Part shown: piece by piece, positions 41,689 through 51,206 of the stretch | How positions within the stretch are numbered: position 1 is the first letter of the stretch | Layout of the letters: every line of letters starts with the position of its first letter | Assembly: GCA_902805655.1 (NCBI GenBank) | Contig: CADCTF010000063.1 | Location: forward strand, 1 to 64,000 | Length of the DNA: 64,000 bases | Direction: 5' to 3' | From: an uncultured Acidimicrobiales bacterium | Lineage (GTDB): Bacteria; Actinomycetota; Acidimicrobiia; Acidimicrobiales; CADCTF01 | Position numbers and translations under genes: made by a program | Notes under the pieces: model-generated | Seen by the model: only the letters and a program-made list of their open reading frames with translations | Told to the model about the DNA's origin: nothing | Databases searched by the model: none

Positions 41689-43782
41689 TCAGTCGCCGGG
41701 GTCCTTGGCCAGAACGAACGGGAGCACGGGCCCGCTGCCGGCGGCGAGCAACGCGAAGCCGGCGCTGGTGAGCGTCCATCGCGAGCTGGCCGTGTCGTCG
41801 ACGAGCAGCACCGGCCCCGTCGGGAGACCTCGTTCGACCACGAACGCGCCGTAGGTGTTCCCTGCCTGCTGGGCCGAGTTCTCCATCTCCCTCTGCGGCC
41901 GACCCTTGCGATCGCGGCCGAGCACCGGCTCGAACGGCAGGGACAGCGCGGCGGCCAGGCGTGTGCCGAGGTCGCAGACCAGCTCGCTCCGAGACGCTGA
42001 TGGCACCACCGTGACCCACGCCGGGCGGGGGTCGGGTCGCCACGCCTCGATCAGCCGCACGCACGCGGCGATCACGTCATCACCGAGTGGGGCCCCGCGC
42101 AGCACCTCTCGCACCACCGAACCCCAGCCGCCGTCACCCAGGATGGCCAGGGCCCGCCCGGGCAGCACCTGGCGGTCCTTCTTGAGGTTGCCTCGAGGCT
42201 CTTCGAGCCCGTACGGCCAACGCTTGCGAGGCTCGATCACCACTGCGCCCGCCCGCAGGTGCTGCTGGGCGGCGATCACGAGGTCCCGATCCAGCGCGGC
42301 GGACAGCGGCTCGCCTCGACAGCTGTCGCAGCGACCGCAGTCGGCCACCTCCGGGTCGTCGAGCAGCCGGCGCAGGAAGGCCATCCGGCAAGTGTCGGTG
42401 CGGGCGTAGTCGCCCATCGCCGTCTGCTCCTCGCGGCGAAGGGCGGTGACCTTGTCGATGCGCTCCTGCGGGTACTCCCACGGCTGGGCCGTGCGCTGCC
42501 ATCCGCCGCTCGCCCGCTCCACCGCTCCTTCGACTTCGAGCACCTTGAGCATGGCCTCGATGCGGCTGCGGCGGGCGTTGACCTCGGCCTCGATGTCGTT
42601 GATCGAGGTCGGCCGGTTGTTCCGCTTCTCGAGCAGGTTCACGATGGCCTCGGCCTTCTCGCGAGGAGGGAAGGCGGTGGCGATGAAGTAGTTCTGGATG
42701 TCCGCGTCCTCGTGGCCCCGCAGCAGGATGCCCACGGAGTCGGCCAGCGCGCGTCCCGCCCGGCCGACCTGCTGGTAGTAGGCGATGGCCGAGCCGGGGC
42801 TCTGGTAATGGATGACGAAACCCAGATCGGGCTTGTCGAAGCCCATGCCGAGGGCGGAGGTGGCCACCATCACCTTCACCTCGTTGCGCAGCAGTGCGTC
42901 CTCCAACGCGGGTCGGTCGCCGCTGTCGCTGTCGCCGCTGTACGAACGGGCCTCGATGCCCTGCTTGCGGAGCCACTCGGTGACGCGCTCGGTGTCCGCG
43001 ATGGTGAGGCAGTAGACGATGCCGCTGCCCGGCAGCGTGGGGATCGTCGTAGCCAGCCAGGCCAGCCGATCGGCGGGTTGGGGCAGGTCGAGCACGGCGA
43101 GGCGGAGGCTCTCCCGCTCCAACGGGCCGCGCACCACCTGGAGGTCGTGGCCGAGCTGCTCGACGATGTCGTCGACCACCCGGTCGTTCGCAGTTGCCGT
43201 GGTGCAGAGCACGGGAAGGCCGGCCGGCAGCAGCGGCAGCACCTTGGCCAGGCGGCGGTAGTCGGGTCGGAAGTCGTGCCCCCAGTCGCTGATGCAGTGG
43301 GCCTCGTCGATCACCAACAGGCCGACGGAGCGCAGCAACCCCGGAAGCATGTCGGCGCGAAACCGCGTGTTGTTCAGGCGCTCCGGACTCACCAGCAGCA
43401 GGTCGACCTCACCGGCCTTCACGCTCGCCTCGATCTCGTTCCACTCGTCCCGGTTCTCGCTGTTGATCGTTCGCGCCCGCACGCCGCCGCGGTTCGCCAT
43501 CAGCACCTGGTTGCGCATCAGGGCCAGCAGGGGCGACACCAGGAGGGTCGGGCCGGCCCCTCGGCGCCGGAGCAGCTGGGTGGCGATGAAGTAGACCGCG
43601 CTCTTGCCCCACCCGGTGCGCTGCACCACCAGCGCCTTGCGGTGGCCCTCGACGAGGGCGGTGATCGCCTCCATCTGCCCGTCGCGCAGCTCGGCCGTCT
43701 CCACACCGGTCAGCCGGCGAAGCAGCGTTGTCGCGTCGTCCTCGAGTCCCATGCCCGGCACCGTAGGTGCCGCTTGTGACAT
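41689..43782 (-). CDS. recQ: RecQ-family DNA helicase fused to a phosphoribosyltransferase-like domain
   Basis: 697 residues. Superfamily 2 helicase core with Walker A RTGWGKS, DEAH box VIDEAHCISDWGHDFRPDYR (in part) and motif VI QQVGRAGRA. A zinc-binding region has four Cys (CRMAF ... CGRCDSC, about 495-525). The last ~150 residues differ from canonical RecQ: VTVVPSASRSELV and VLLVDDTASSRWTLT form the two signature loops of a ComF-like phosphoribosyltransferase, with the acidic pair of the PRPP loop intact. HRDC is absent. Likely acts in recombination or repair; what the added domain binds is unknown. Confidence 0.92.
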   Translation of the reverse strand: MSQAAPTVPGMGLEDDATTLLRRLTGVETAELRDGQMEAITALVEGHRKALVVQRTGWGKSAVYFIATQLLRRRGAGPTLLVSPLLALMRNQVLMANRGGVRARTINSENRDEWNEIEASVKAGEVDLLLVSPERLNNTRFRADMLPGLLRSVGLLVIDEAHCISDWGHDFRPDYRRLAKVLPLLPAGLPVLCTTATANDRVVDDIVEQLGHDLQVVRGPLERESLRLAVLDLPQPADRLAWLATTIPTLPGSGIVYCLTIADTERVTEWLRKQGIEARSYSGDSDSGDRPALEDALLRNEVKVMVATSALGMGFDKPDLGFVIHYQSPGSAIAYYQQVGRAGRALADSVGILLRGHEDADIQNYFIATAFPPREKAEAIVNLLEKRNNRPTSINDIEAEVNARRSRIEAMLKVLEVEGAVERASGGWQRTAQPWEYPQERIDKVTALRREEQTAMGDYARTDTCRMAFLRRLLDDPEVADCGRCDSCRGEPLSAALDRDLVIAAQQHLRAGAVVIEPRKRWPYGLEEPRGNLKKDRQVLPGRALAILGDGGWGSVVREVLRGAPLGDDVIAACVRLIEAWRPDPRPAWVTVVPSASRSELVCDLGTRLAAALSLPFEPVLGRDRKGRPQREMENSAQQAGNTYGAFVVERGLPTGPVLLVDDTASSRWTLTSAGFALLAAGSGPVLPFVLAKDPGD

Positions 43783-43805
43783 CGCCCTTGTGAGCGGCCC
43801 ACGAC

Positions 43806-44663
43806 CTACGCGGAGCGGATGGCTCCGGCCACCACGTCGGGGGCCTCAAGCAGCGGCCAGTGACCCACGTCGGCCAGGCGGATCAGTCGGGCCTGCGGCA
43901 ACCGCTCCTCGATGCGCCCGACGACGTGAGCGCCGGACACCGGGTCGAGGTCGCCCCACACGAAGCTGGCCGGAACGTCGCTCGACTCCAGGGCGGCCCG
44001 CCAGCGGGCCTCATGCGTGCGGCGGTCGTGCACGTAGTGCAGCAGCTCGTGCATCAGGGCCACCCCGCCGAGCCGGTCCATCGACCGCCACATCTCGTGC
44101 AGCTCGTCGGGGTCGGTGGGCCGACGGGTGCCCCACGTGCCCTCGATCCCGGAGACGAAGCGGCGCTCGTCGATGGTGGCGGCGAAGGCCGCTCCACCCT
44201 CCGGGTCGAGCAGCAGCTGTTGGCCCCGGGTCGGCCGGTGCAGGTCGGGCCAGAGCCCTCCGTTCATCCAGACCGCGGCGGTCACCTCCACCGACAGGCG
44301 CGCCTCGGCCCGCCGGGCCAGCAGCTCCTGGCCGACCGAGACGCCGTAGTCGTGAGCCACGAGGACCGTCTCGGTCACGTTGCGCTCCGCCCAGAGCCGC
44401 TCGACCGCATCGGCTGCCGCGTGGATCGAGTACGGATGGCCGGCCGGCTTGTCCGAGCCGCCGAAGCCGGGGAAGTCGAGCGTGATCGTGCGCCACCCGG
44501 CCAGGAGATCGACGACCGGCGCGATGTCGAGTGACGACGACGGGTAGCCGTGGCAGAAGGTGATCGTGGGGCCGTCGGCCGGCCCCAGGTCGTACGTGGC
44601 GACGGACAGGCCGTCCATGGCCAGCGGAGTGGCCGCCGACGCCCATTCGTCCCAGGTGATCAC
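43806..44663 (-). CDS. Alpha/beta hydrolase with Asp nucleophile
   Basis: 285 residues. Oxyanion segment FCHGYPSSSLDIAPV, the DFPGFGGSDKP loop, and a nucleophile elbow AHDYGVSVG in which Asp replaces Ser, the arrangement of haloalkane dehalogenases and epoxide hydrolases. The acid and His lie in WGDLDPVSGAHV and VGHWPLLEAPD. Asp-nucleophile members hydrolyse ethers or halides through an alkyl-enzyme ester. Substrate not assignable. ATG 44663. Confidence 0.88.
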   Translation of the reverse strand: MITWDEWASAATPLAMDGLSVATYDLGPADGPTITFCHGYPSSSLDIAPVVDLLAGWRTITLDFPGFGGSDKPAGHPYSIHAAADAVERLWAERNVTETVLVAHDYGVSVGQELLARRAEARLSVEVTAAVWMNGGLWPDLHRPTRGQQLLLDPEGGAAFAATIDERRFVSGIEGTWGTRRPTDPDELHEMWRSMDRLGGVALMHELLHYVHDRRTHEARWRAALESSDVPASFVWGDLDPVSGAHVVGRIEERLPQARLIRLADVGHWPLLEAPDVVAGAIRSA

Positions 44664-44720
44664 GTGCGGCCGCCTCCCTCGTAGGTCCGGCCAACTCTCG
44701 CACGAGAGCCAGGACCGGGC

Positions 44721-45455
44721 TCACCCGGACAGCGCGACCACCACGGCGCCGAGCGTGATTCCGGCCGCTGCGGCGGAGCGGCCGCTCGCGTGCAGCCCGA
44801 CCAGGCGCTCGCACGCCACGATCGCCGTGACCATCGCGGCCACCAGGAGGTGCACCGCCCCCGTGAGCAGTGCCATCGACAGCATGAGCGGCCCGCACGA
44901 GATCAGGCACCCCGCCGCCTGCTGCAAGCCGAACCGCACCGAGGCGGCGTCTGCTCGCAGTCCCCGCAATGGCAGCGGAACGGTTCGCCGGCATCGTGCC
45001 GCGAGCCGGCGGCGCGAGGGTGAGATCTGCCACACCGCCGCGACGAGCAGCGTGGCCGACGCCACCAGTGCCGATCGCCGATGATCCAGCACCGTCCGTT
45101 CGAGTGCGATGACGGCGGCCGCCACCGGGACGCCGGCCAGGCACCATGCGCCGAGGTAGGCCGAGACCGCCAGTGCCGCGGCCCGGCGGCGCCGCCAGCG
45201 GAGGCTGTTGGCGAAGACGTGCTGGGCCAGAGGAACGGCGGCCAGAGCCATGGTGGCGAGCACCATGACCACCCACGGGCCGAGCACACCTTCGACGGCT
45301 CGGGTCGCGGCCACGTGGTGGTGGGCGTGTCCGCCGACGGGATGGAGGTGGGCGGCCAGGAGCGCTACCCATCCTGCGCTCGCCAACCCGACCAGGGCGA
45401 CGGTCGGGGGCAGTGCTCCGAAGCGACCGACGAGAGGACCGGACGCGAGGGCCAC
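44721..45455 (-). CDS. ppoB2: PpoB2-type (DUF2182) membrane protein, tyrosinase copper partner
   Basis: 244 residues, about six to seven helices. The order of a helix-rich first half with HPVGGHAHHH, a loop ending ARCRRTVPL, and GLQQAAGCLISCGPLM followed by ACERL matches DUF2182/PpoB2 proteins, although one of the usual loop Cys residues is lost. PpoB2 supplies copper to the tyrosinase encoded next to it in Marinomonas (family knowledge). Here the GTG starts 3 bases after the tyrosinase stop, so the same pairing is seen. His- and Cys-bearing segments would bind copper. Confidence 0.82.
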   Translation of the reverse strand: MALASGPLVGRFGALPPTVALVGLASAGWVALLAAHLHPVGGHAHHHVAATRAVEGVLGPWVVMVLATMALAAVPLAQHVFANSLRWRRRRAAALAVSAYLGAWCLAGVPVAAAVIALERTVLDHRRSALVASATLLVAAVWQISPSRRRLAARCRRTVPLPLRGLRADAASVRFGLQQAAGCLISCGPLMLSMALLTGAVHLLVAAMVTAIVACERLVGLHASGRSAAAAGITLGAVVVALSG

Positions 45456-45458
45456 GAC

Positions 45459-46910
45459 CTACTCGAAGAACAGGCTGACACGCCCGATGCTCACGGGTAT
45501 CGGGCTCGCCGGCAGCTCCGCGGCGCCATCGTCCGCCGACCCGTCGCTGTCGTCCGCGTCGTCTGCGTCAGCCGGTGACAAGAGGCCCAGCGGCCGGAAC
45601 TCGACCCTCACCCCCTCGCGGGTCCAGTCACCCCCGGCCCCAAGGCCCCCGACCAGGTCGGTCACGTCGTAGACGTGGCGCATGCCGTGGGCATCGTCGC
45701 CGCCGGCCGAGGCCACGTGCTCGATGCCGAAGAAAGACACGTTGCCGACGTGGCGATCACCCGGCACCGCGCCTCGCCGAGTGCTCACGAGGTGCACCTC
45801 GTAGACGATGCCGGGGTTGCGGTCGCCCTCGATGTCCTCCAGGGCCAGGTAGACCCGCGCCGGGGTGACCGACTCGTTGCCGGCGGCGAAGCTCTCGGCC
45901 GCCCGCCGGTCGATGTCCACGTCGACCCGGGCAGTCGCGCCCACGAGCCGCACGGGTGCGTCGGATGCTCCGACCAGCTCCATCGCCGTCTCCCTCCGTG
46001 TGGGGCCGCCTGACCGGGCGGCTGCGGCCGGCGCCGCCGGGAGCTCATCGTCCGCGAGCGTGTCGTAGGTGTAGCCGAGAGCCTGCGTGCTGAGCGACTG
46101 GTTCACCGTCCGCTGCACGATCGTCCCCCGCTCGTCGGCGAAGGGGAACCTCTGGTTGCGCCAGGTGCGGTCGGTGGGATTGGCCCGACCGTCGGCCAGG
46201 ACGATCCACTCGGACCACAGCCGGTCGATGTTGGCGTGGTGCAGCCAGAAGATCGGGTCGAGGGCGGCCCGGTTCGGATCACCCATGAGCCCGGTGCCGC
46301 CGATGATCACGTGCATGTCGTTGTGCGGCGTGCGCTCGAGGTCGCCGGCGGCACCGAAGAACTGCACCGGGCCGCTGCGGCCACCGCCGAAGCCGGCGCC
46401 GGGTGGCGGCATGTAGGTGCGGGCCGCCAGCGCCCGGCTGCTGGCCAGCGAGGCGACCGGGAGCCGTCCGCCCGTGTTGATGCCAGGAGCGCGCTGGGCG
46501 ACGAACAACGGGTTGGGCGTGCTCCCCCCGGGCAGTGTCCTGGCGCGGAACGCAGGAGGCAGGGCGCTGGCGCCCGGCGCCTCGATGTTCCAGTACGGCA
46601 ACGCCCAGTCCTCGTCGCCGCCCTGCTCCACCACCACCGCGCGCACGATCCGTTCGAAGTGATCGAGGTAGAGCCGGTGCCACGGCAGGAAGAACCAGCT
46701 GCCGTGCTTGCACTCGTTCCATCGGGCTCCTCGCGGCGCGGCCTCCGTCGTCCCGTGGACGGCCGCCTGGTACGCCCAGCTGCGAGCGTCGGTGCGGGGG
46801 CGTTGCTGCATCGCCTGCACGGCACGTGCGTACGCCAGCAGCGTCGGGTGCCAAGGGTCCGGGGACGACAGCCCCCAGACGTCACGTCGCGTACGAACCT
46901 CACCCGCCAT
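45459..46910 (-). CDS. Tyrosinase (type 3 copper polyphenol oxidase)
   Basis: 483 residues from ATG 46910. It oxidises phenols to o-quinones with a dinuclear copper site. Copper A ligands are H52, H69 and H78 (KHGSWFFLPWHRLY), spaced as in Streptomyces tyrosinase; copper B ligands are H196, H200 and H224 (HNDMH, then DPIFWLHHANIDRLW). A C-terminal beta domain (about 310-483) with acidic DDADDSDGSADDG could act as the shielding domain. No signal peptide. Coupled to the PpoB2-type gene and divergent from a trypsin-like protease gene 102 bases away. Confidence 0.93.
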   Translation of the reverse strand: MAGEVRTRRDVWGLSSPDPWHPTLLAYARAVQAMQQRPRTDARSWAYQAAVHGTTEAAPRGARWNECKHGSWFFLPWHRLYLDHFERIVRAVVVEQGGDEDWALPYWNIEAPGASALPPAFRARTLPGGSTPNPLFVAQRAPGINTGGRLPVASLASSRALAARTYMPPPGAGFGGGRSGPVQFFGAAGDLERTPHNDMHVIIGGTGLMGDPNRAALDPIFWLHHANIDRLWSEWIVLADGRANPTDRTWRNQRFPFADERGTIVQRTVNQSLSTQALGYTYDTLADDELPAAPAAAARSGGPTRRETAMELVGASDAPVRLVGATARVDVDIDRRAAESFAAGNESVTPARVYLALEDIEGDRNPGIVYEVHLVSTRRGAVPGDRHVGNVSFFGIEHVASAGGDDAHGMRHVYDVTDLVGGLGAGGDWTREGVRVEFRPLGLLSPADADDADDSDGSADDGAAELPASPIPVSIGRVSLFFE

Positions 46911-47012
46911 GGCTTGCCTCCCGCGCCCCGCATCGCCTCGAGGAGCGAACGGGCCGCGATTCTGCACCAGGCAACGAAGCATGGGAAGGGGCTCGTAGAT
47001 AGTGTCCGCGGC

Positions 47013-48101
47013 GTGAGAAGACCGGAGCTGGTCGAGCTGGTGCTGCGGTCCGTGCCCGACGTCGGCGAGGTGGCCACCCGGCTGGCCGCGGACCGGCGCT
47101 CCCCCGTCGCGTCCGTTGCCGGTCGACGCCCGGCATCCCGGCGAGGCCGGCGCCTCGGTGCAGTCGTCGGCGCGCCGCTCGAGGAGCTGCCGACGTCGCT
47201 GCGCAACCCCGAGCGGGCGGGACGCAAGCGCACCCTCGACGCGGCGGAGCGGGCCGCCGCCAAGATCGCCGAGTCGGGCACCGACGCCGACCTCACCCCG
47301 GAGGAGGTGGCCGGTGCCGAGGCCATCATCGTGGTCTTCGGCCGTCCGGCGATCCTCGTGCAGGACGGCCGCTTCTTCCCGCCGCCACACCCGTGGGAGA
47401 AGCTCGAGGAGTGCCGGGCGGACATCGAGGCGGTGCTGCCGCGGGTCGGCCGCATCGAGGTCGCCGGCCACCCCCGCTACGAGTGGGTCGGCACGGGCTT
47501 CGTCGCCGGCGACGGGCTCGTCCTCACCAACCGGCACGTGGCCAAGGAGTTCGCCCGGCCCGTCGGTCGCGGGAAGTGGGACTTCGAAGCAGGCATGACG
47601 GTCACCATCGACTTCGCCGAGGAGCTCAGCAGCGCCGCTCCTCGCGAGCACCCGGTGACCGAGGTGGTGGCCGTGCACGAGGAGGTCGACCTGGCCGTCT
47701 TGCGGGTTGGTCCCCGGGCCGGCGGCACGGCGGTTCCCGCCGCGCTGCCCTTGTCCCGCGCGCCGCAGCGGGCGAGGAAGGGCCGCCAGGTCTACGTCGT
47801 CGGCTACCCGGCAGCCGACCCCGGCCGCAACGACGCCGAGGTGATGGGTCGCATCTTCAACGACATCTACAACGTCAAGCGGCTCCAACCGGGCGGGGTG
47901 CGCGGCACCAAGGGCCTCTTGCACTCCCACGACTGCTCGACGCTCGGCGGCAACTCGGGCTCCTGCGTCGTCGACCTGGAGACCCACCAAGTAGTGGGTC
48001 TCCACTTTCAGGGGCGCTACCTCGAAGCCAACTGGGCCGTCACCCTGTCGAAGCTGCTGGCCGACCCCAAGATCAAGAAGGCCGGCCTCAACTTCGTCTA
48101 G
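47013..48101 (+). CDS. Cytosolic trypsin-like serine protease (hydrolase island, gene 1)
   Basis: 362 residues from GTG 47013. Catalytic triad H175 (LTNRHVAKEF), D226 (EEVDLAVLRV) and S315 (LGGNSGSCVV) in an S1/S6-type chymotrypsin fold. No signal peptide or membrane helix is present, so it is cytosolic, unusual for this fold. The first ~60 residues (VRRPELVELVLRSVPDVGEV) form a small helical segment of the size of effector-associated domains that recruit cytosolic trypsins in conflict systems; that match is tentative. Its end overlaps by 4 bases the convergent metallo-beta-lactamase-fold gene. Confidence 0.85.
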   Translation: MRRPELVELVLRSVPDVGEVATRLAADRRSPVASVAGRRPASRRGRRLGAVVGAPLEELPTSLRNPERAGRKRTLDAAERAAAKIAESGTDADLTPEEVAGAEAIIVVFGRPAILVQDGRFFPPPHPWEKLEECRADIEAVLPRVGRIEVAGHPRYEWVGTGFVAGDGLVLTNRHVAKEFARPVGRGKWDFEAGMTVTIDFAEELSSAAPREHPVTEVVAVHEEVDLAVLRVGPRAGGTAVPAALPLSRAPQRARKGRQVYVVGYPAADPGRNDAEVMGRIFNDIYNVKRLQPGGVRGTKGLLHSHDCSTLGGNSGSCVVDLETHQVVGLHFQGRYLEANWAVTLSKLLADPKIKKAGLNFV

Positions 48102-49462
48102 GCCGAGCTGCCGTCGTCGAGGGGGAACACGAGGTCCCGCCAGAAGCGGGCGCTCGTCGTGCCCTCCTCGGTGGAGTGGAGCTCGCTACCCCTGCGCAAC
48201 GCCTCGACGAGCGTGTTGCGAGGCACCTCCGTGCCGCGGGTCTCCGACCCGTGCTTGCCGGCCAGGGTGGAGAGGAGCGTGACGAGAGGCTCGGCCCCGG
48301 GGTCGGTGCGGGCCTCCTGGAGCGCTTCCCAGAGGAGCGTGCGAGGCGTGGCGTTGAGGCTGCCGTGGTGGCCCACCTTGTACAGCACGGCGGTGGCCAG
48401 GCGGGCCCGGATCTCGGCCGCCTCGGGCGCGTCCCGCAGCGCGTACCGCCAGTTCTCGATCTGCGCATCACCCGGGAAGAGCAGGCGCGTGCCGGCCACG
48501 TCGAAGAGCAGGATCAGGCTGGTGTTGTTGAGGGCGCTGTCGAGGATGCGGACGAGCGACAACAGCTCCTCGGCGTGCATGCGCTCGATCTGAGGGATGA
48601 GCCAGCGGGCCTCTTGGGGCACCTGGCGTGCGACCGGTGCCTCCGGGAAGAGCCGGCCCTGCCCGTCGCCCCCTCGTCGCGCTCGCGCCGCCGAAGCCGC
48701 GAGGTGCCAGAACTCGTCGGGATCGGTGCGCGCTTCACGACGGATGCCGGCCGACTGCTCCACCGTCGGCGGCCCGAGCACGTCGACCGCCACGCCCGGC
48801 AGCAGCGACGCGATGGGCAGCCTCGACCCGAAGGCGGCGTACACCTGCTTGCGGCCGAGCGACTGCAGCGCCTCGACCGCAGGCCGGTTCAGGAGGTTCT
48901 CCTCGCCGAGGAAGGCGAGCTGGGCCGCCAGCCGCTTGGGCACACCGGCCACCGTCTCCGACCGCACCCCCTGCTCGCGCACGTACTCGGCCAGCTCGTG
49001 CATGTCGGCCAGGCGGCTGACGGCCGCCGCGGCCGCCAGCCTCTTGCCGCCACCGCGCCCGGCGCTGGGCGCGGCGCGACCTGGCGACGAAGACGACGAT
49101 GGAGCTCTGGCGTCGGTGGCAAGGTCGGGCTGCTCGGTCCACGGCTGCACCACCAGCTCGGGTTCGAGCGCGGCGATGACCTCCCCGGCCTTGCCGGCGA
49201 AGCCGGAGATGTGGTCCGCGTGGCGGTGCGTCGCCACCACCACGTGCAGCTTGCCGCCGGTGTCGGTGCGGATCTGCTCGGCCACCCGCACCATCGAGCC
49301 GGGGCCGTTGCGCCGGGGGAGACGGGTGGAGCCGAAGTCCATCAGGAGGTGTCGATCGCCGGCCGGATACCGAAAGGTGAGCAGGAAGCAGTCACCGAAG
49401 CCGACGTTGTAGGCCCGGATGCGCACCTCGGTCGGGCGCTTCGGTCTCCGGGATCCCGCCAC
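48098..49462 (-). CDS. ComEC-like metallo-beta-lactamase-fold hydrolase (hydrolase island, gene 2)
   Basis: 454 residues from GTG 49462, one base after the gluzincin stop. The N-terminal core reads IRAYNVGFGDCFLLTF, LLMDFGS, then the metal motif THRHADHISG; later LLFPGDAQ and YKVGHHGSLNAT supply more His/Asp ligands. This is the layout of ComEC/Rec2-like MBL domains, without membrane helices. An insertion of about 120 Ser/Ala/Arg-rich residues separates the motifs. Such soluble ComEC-like enzymes are often nucleases or effectors in conflict loci (family knowledge). Made with the gluzincin. Confidence 0.85.
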   Translation of the reverse strand: MAGSRRPKRPTEVRIRAYNVGFGDCFLLTFRYPAGDRHLLMDFGSTRLPRRNGPGSMVRVAEQIRTDTGGKLHVVVATHRHADHISGFAGKAGEVIAALEPELVVQPWTEQPDLATDARAPSSSSSPGRAAPSAGRGGGKRLAAAAAVSRLADMHELAEYVREQGVRSETVAGVPKRLAAQLAFLGEENLLNRPAVEALQSLGRKQVYAAFGSRLPIASLLPGVAVDVLGPPTVEQSAGIRREARTDPDEFWHLAASAARARRGGDGQGRLFPEAPVARQVPQEARWLIPQIERMHAEELLSLVRILDSALNNTSLILLFDVAGTRLLFPGDAQIENWRYALRDAPEAAEIRARLATAVLYKVGHHGSLNATPRTLLWEALQEARTDPGAEPLVTLLSTLAGKHGSETRGTEVPRNTLVEALRRGSELHSTEEGTTSARFWRDLVFPLDDGSSA

Positions 49463-49463
49463 G

Positions 49464-51206
49464 TCACCACACCTCCGCGCGTGCGCTGTCGTCACCCAGC
49501 GCTCGGCGCCGGTGGAGGCTCGACAGTCGGGCCGCCACCGAGCTCCCCGCTTCGAAGTACCCCTGCTCGGCCAGGTAGTCCAAGCGGCGTTGGGCCACCG
49601 CCAACGCCGGCGCGTTGCCCTTCACCGGCAGGCCGTTGTTGATCTCGTACTTGAGGGTGCCGTACTCGTCGAGCACCAACGTGCTGCCGCCTTCGAGCAC
49701 GATCGGAGTTGCGTCGTCCACCCCCAGCGGCTTCACCAGCCGGTAGCGACGCAGCTCATCGGCCCGCACGGACAGGTACTGGGTGCACTCGGCCACCGTC
49801 TCCCGCACCGGGAGCCCGTCCTCCGGGCCGATGCGCAGGCAGGGCCGCAGGCTCGACACGCGCGTGTACGCGCTCGGGTCGAGCTGCAGCGACCTGCGGT
49901 TCGACCACACCAGCCGGAACATCTCCGTGGGGTCGGCCTGGAGGCTGTCGAAGCGCACCCCGTGACGAGTCAGCTGGAGGTCGGAGCGGGGCCACGTGCC
50001 GTCGACGGTGGCGGCGGTCGGCTCGATGCCGTAGCGACCGAACCACGTCCGCAGCGTGGCGCGCAGCTGGTACCGCCGGTCATCGACGCGGACCTCGGCG
50101 TCGGCGGTCAGGACGGCCGAGAGGAAGTCGGCGAAGGTGAGGTGGATCGGCGGCGTGTAGTCGAGAGCGCGGATGACCATGGTGAGCAGCTGGTCGGCGA
50201 CGTTGGCGCCCTCCTCCGCGACCCGCTCGCGGTCGACGTAGTCCCGTTCGATGGCTCCCAGGGCACGAAGCCTCCGGGTCCACACCTCGAGGTAGGTGCG
50301 CATGACCGCCGCCACGAGCACCTCACCCCGGCTGTGGGCCTCGAGGAAGACGTCCTGCTCGAGGATCGCCGGGTCGGGCTCGAGGGCTACGGACCGCCGC
50401 AGCGCGTTGACCCGCGCCCCGGCCGTCTCCCCCTCCATGTCGTCGGCCAGGCCGAACAGCACCGACCGCCGCAGCTGCTCCTCGTCCAGCAGCGACCGGT
50501 GGATCAGGCCGCGCCGGGCACTCCTGGACCGGTCACGCTCGGCGGCGTGGTCGATCAGCTGCTCGACGACGCCGGTGAGGCTGAAGACCGAGAGCAGGGC
50601 GACGATGTCGGCGTACCCCTCGTGGAAGGCGGCCTGATCGGGTGACGAGGGCGCCATGAACCGGCTGCGGAGGCCGTCGAGCAGGGCGTGGGCTGTCTCG
50701 TGCACGACGATGTCGTGGGACAGGCAGGTGAACGCGGGGCGCCCGTCGCGACGGAAGTACCCGAACGACAACGACTCGCTGTCGGGTGCGTAAAAGGCGT
50801 TGGCGGCCTCGAACGCGTGCGGCACCACCTTGAGCTGGTGGGAGCGGAAGCCCCAGGACACCCGCCGCCCGAGCGCCTGCTCGAAGCGGCCGAGGGTCCG
50901 CATGACGAGGGCGTAGACGTTCTGGGCGTGGAACGACGGCTCGCCGAGGATGAGGTCGTCGTCCGGTGCGTCCCCCTCGAGCAGTGAGGCCGGTGCGGGC
51001 CGGTAGAACGTCTTGGTCGACGCGTCGTAGTCGACGACGTGCACGCGGTGGCCGAGCGGTCCGGGCTCGAGGTCCTCCCACGGGACGCTGACCTGCGCGG
51101 TGAGGATGCGCCCCGCCCGGCGGACGCCCGGGTCCTGCGCGACGATCCACGGGCGGCGCGGCACGCCCGGCCCCATCGTCCCGCCGTCGCCCTGTGTGTG
51201 CGCCAT
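49464..51206 (-). CDS. Gluzincin metalloprotease, HExxH (hydrolase island, gene 3)
   Basis: 580 residues. Zinc site H169-E-T-A-H173 with third ligand E196 in HEGYAD, the gluzincin (thermolysin-like) arrangement. The region upstream (NVYALVMRTLGRFEQALGRR, NAFYAPDSESLSFGYF) is like the fungalysin/M4 N-terminal half. No signal peptide is present, so the enzyme is cytosolic. The C-terminal half (about 330-580) is not recognised; it includes a beta-rich segment LVLDEYGTLKYEINNG. First gene of the two-gene unit with the MBL-fold protein, divergent from the patatin gene. Confidence 0.83.
   Translation of the reverse strand: MAHTQGDGGTMGPGVPRRPWIVAQDPGVRRAGRILTAQVSVPWEDLEPGPLGHRVHVVDYDASTKTFYRPAPASLLEGDAPDDDLILGEPSFHAQNVYALVMRTLGRFEQALGRRVSWGFRSHQLKVVPHAFEAANAFYAPDSESLSFGYFRRDGRPAFTCLSHDIVVHETAHALLDGLRSRFMAPSSPDQAAFHEGYADIVALLSVFSLTGVVEQLIDHAAERDRSRSARRGLIHRSLLDEEQLRRSVLFGLADDMEGETAGARVNALRRSVALEPDPAILEQDVFLEAHSRGEVLVAAVMRTYLEVWTRRLRALGAIERDYVDRERVAEEGANVADQLLTMVIRALDYTPPIHLTFADFLSAVLTADAEVRVDDRRYQLRATLRTWFGRYGIEPTAATVDGTWPRSDLQLTRHGVRFDSLQADPTEMFRLVWSNRRSLQLDPSAYTRVSSLRPCLRIGPEDGLPVRETVAECTQYLSVRADELRRYRLVKPLGVDDATPIVLEGGSTLVLDEYGTLKYEINNGLPVKGNAPALAVAQRRLDYLAEQGYFEAGSSVAARLSSLHRRRALGDDSARAEVW

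Noticed and set aside
46911-48005. N-terminal extension of the tyrosinase frame into the protease gene
   Set aside because: It is antisense to the trypsin-like gene, which has an intact catalytic triad. ATG 46910 begins the tyrosinase sequence.
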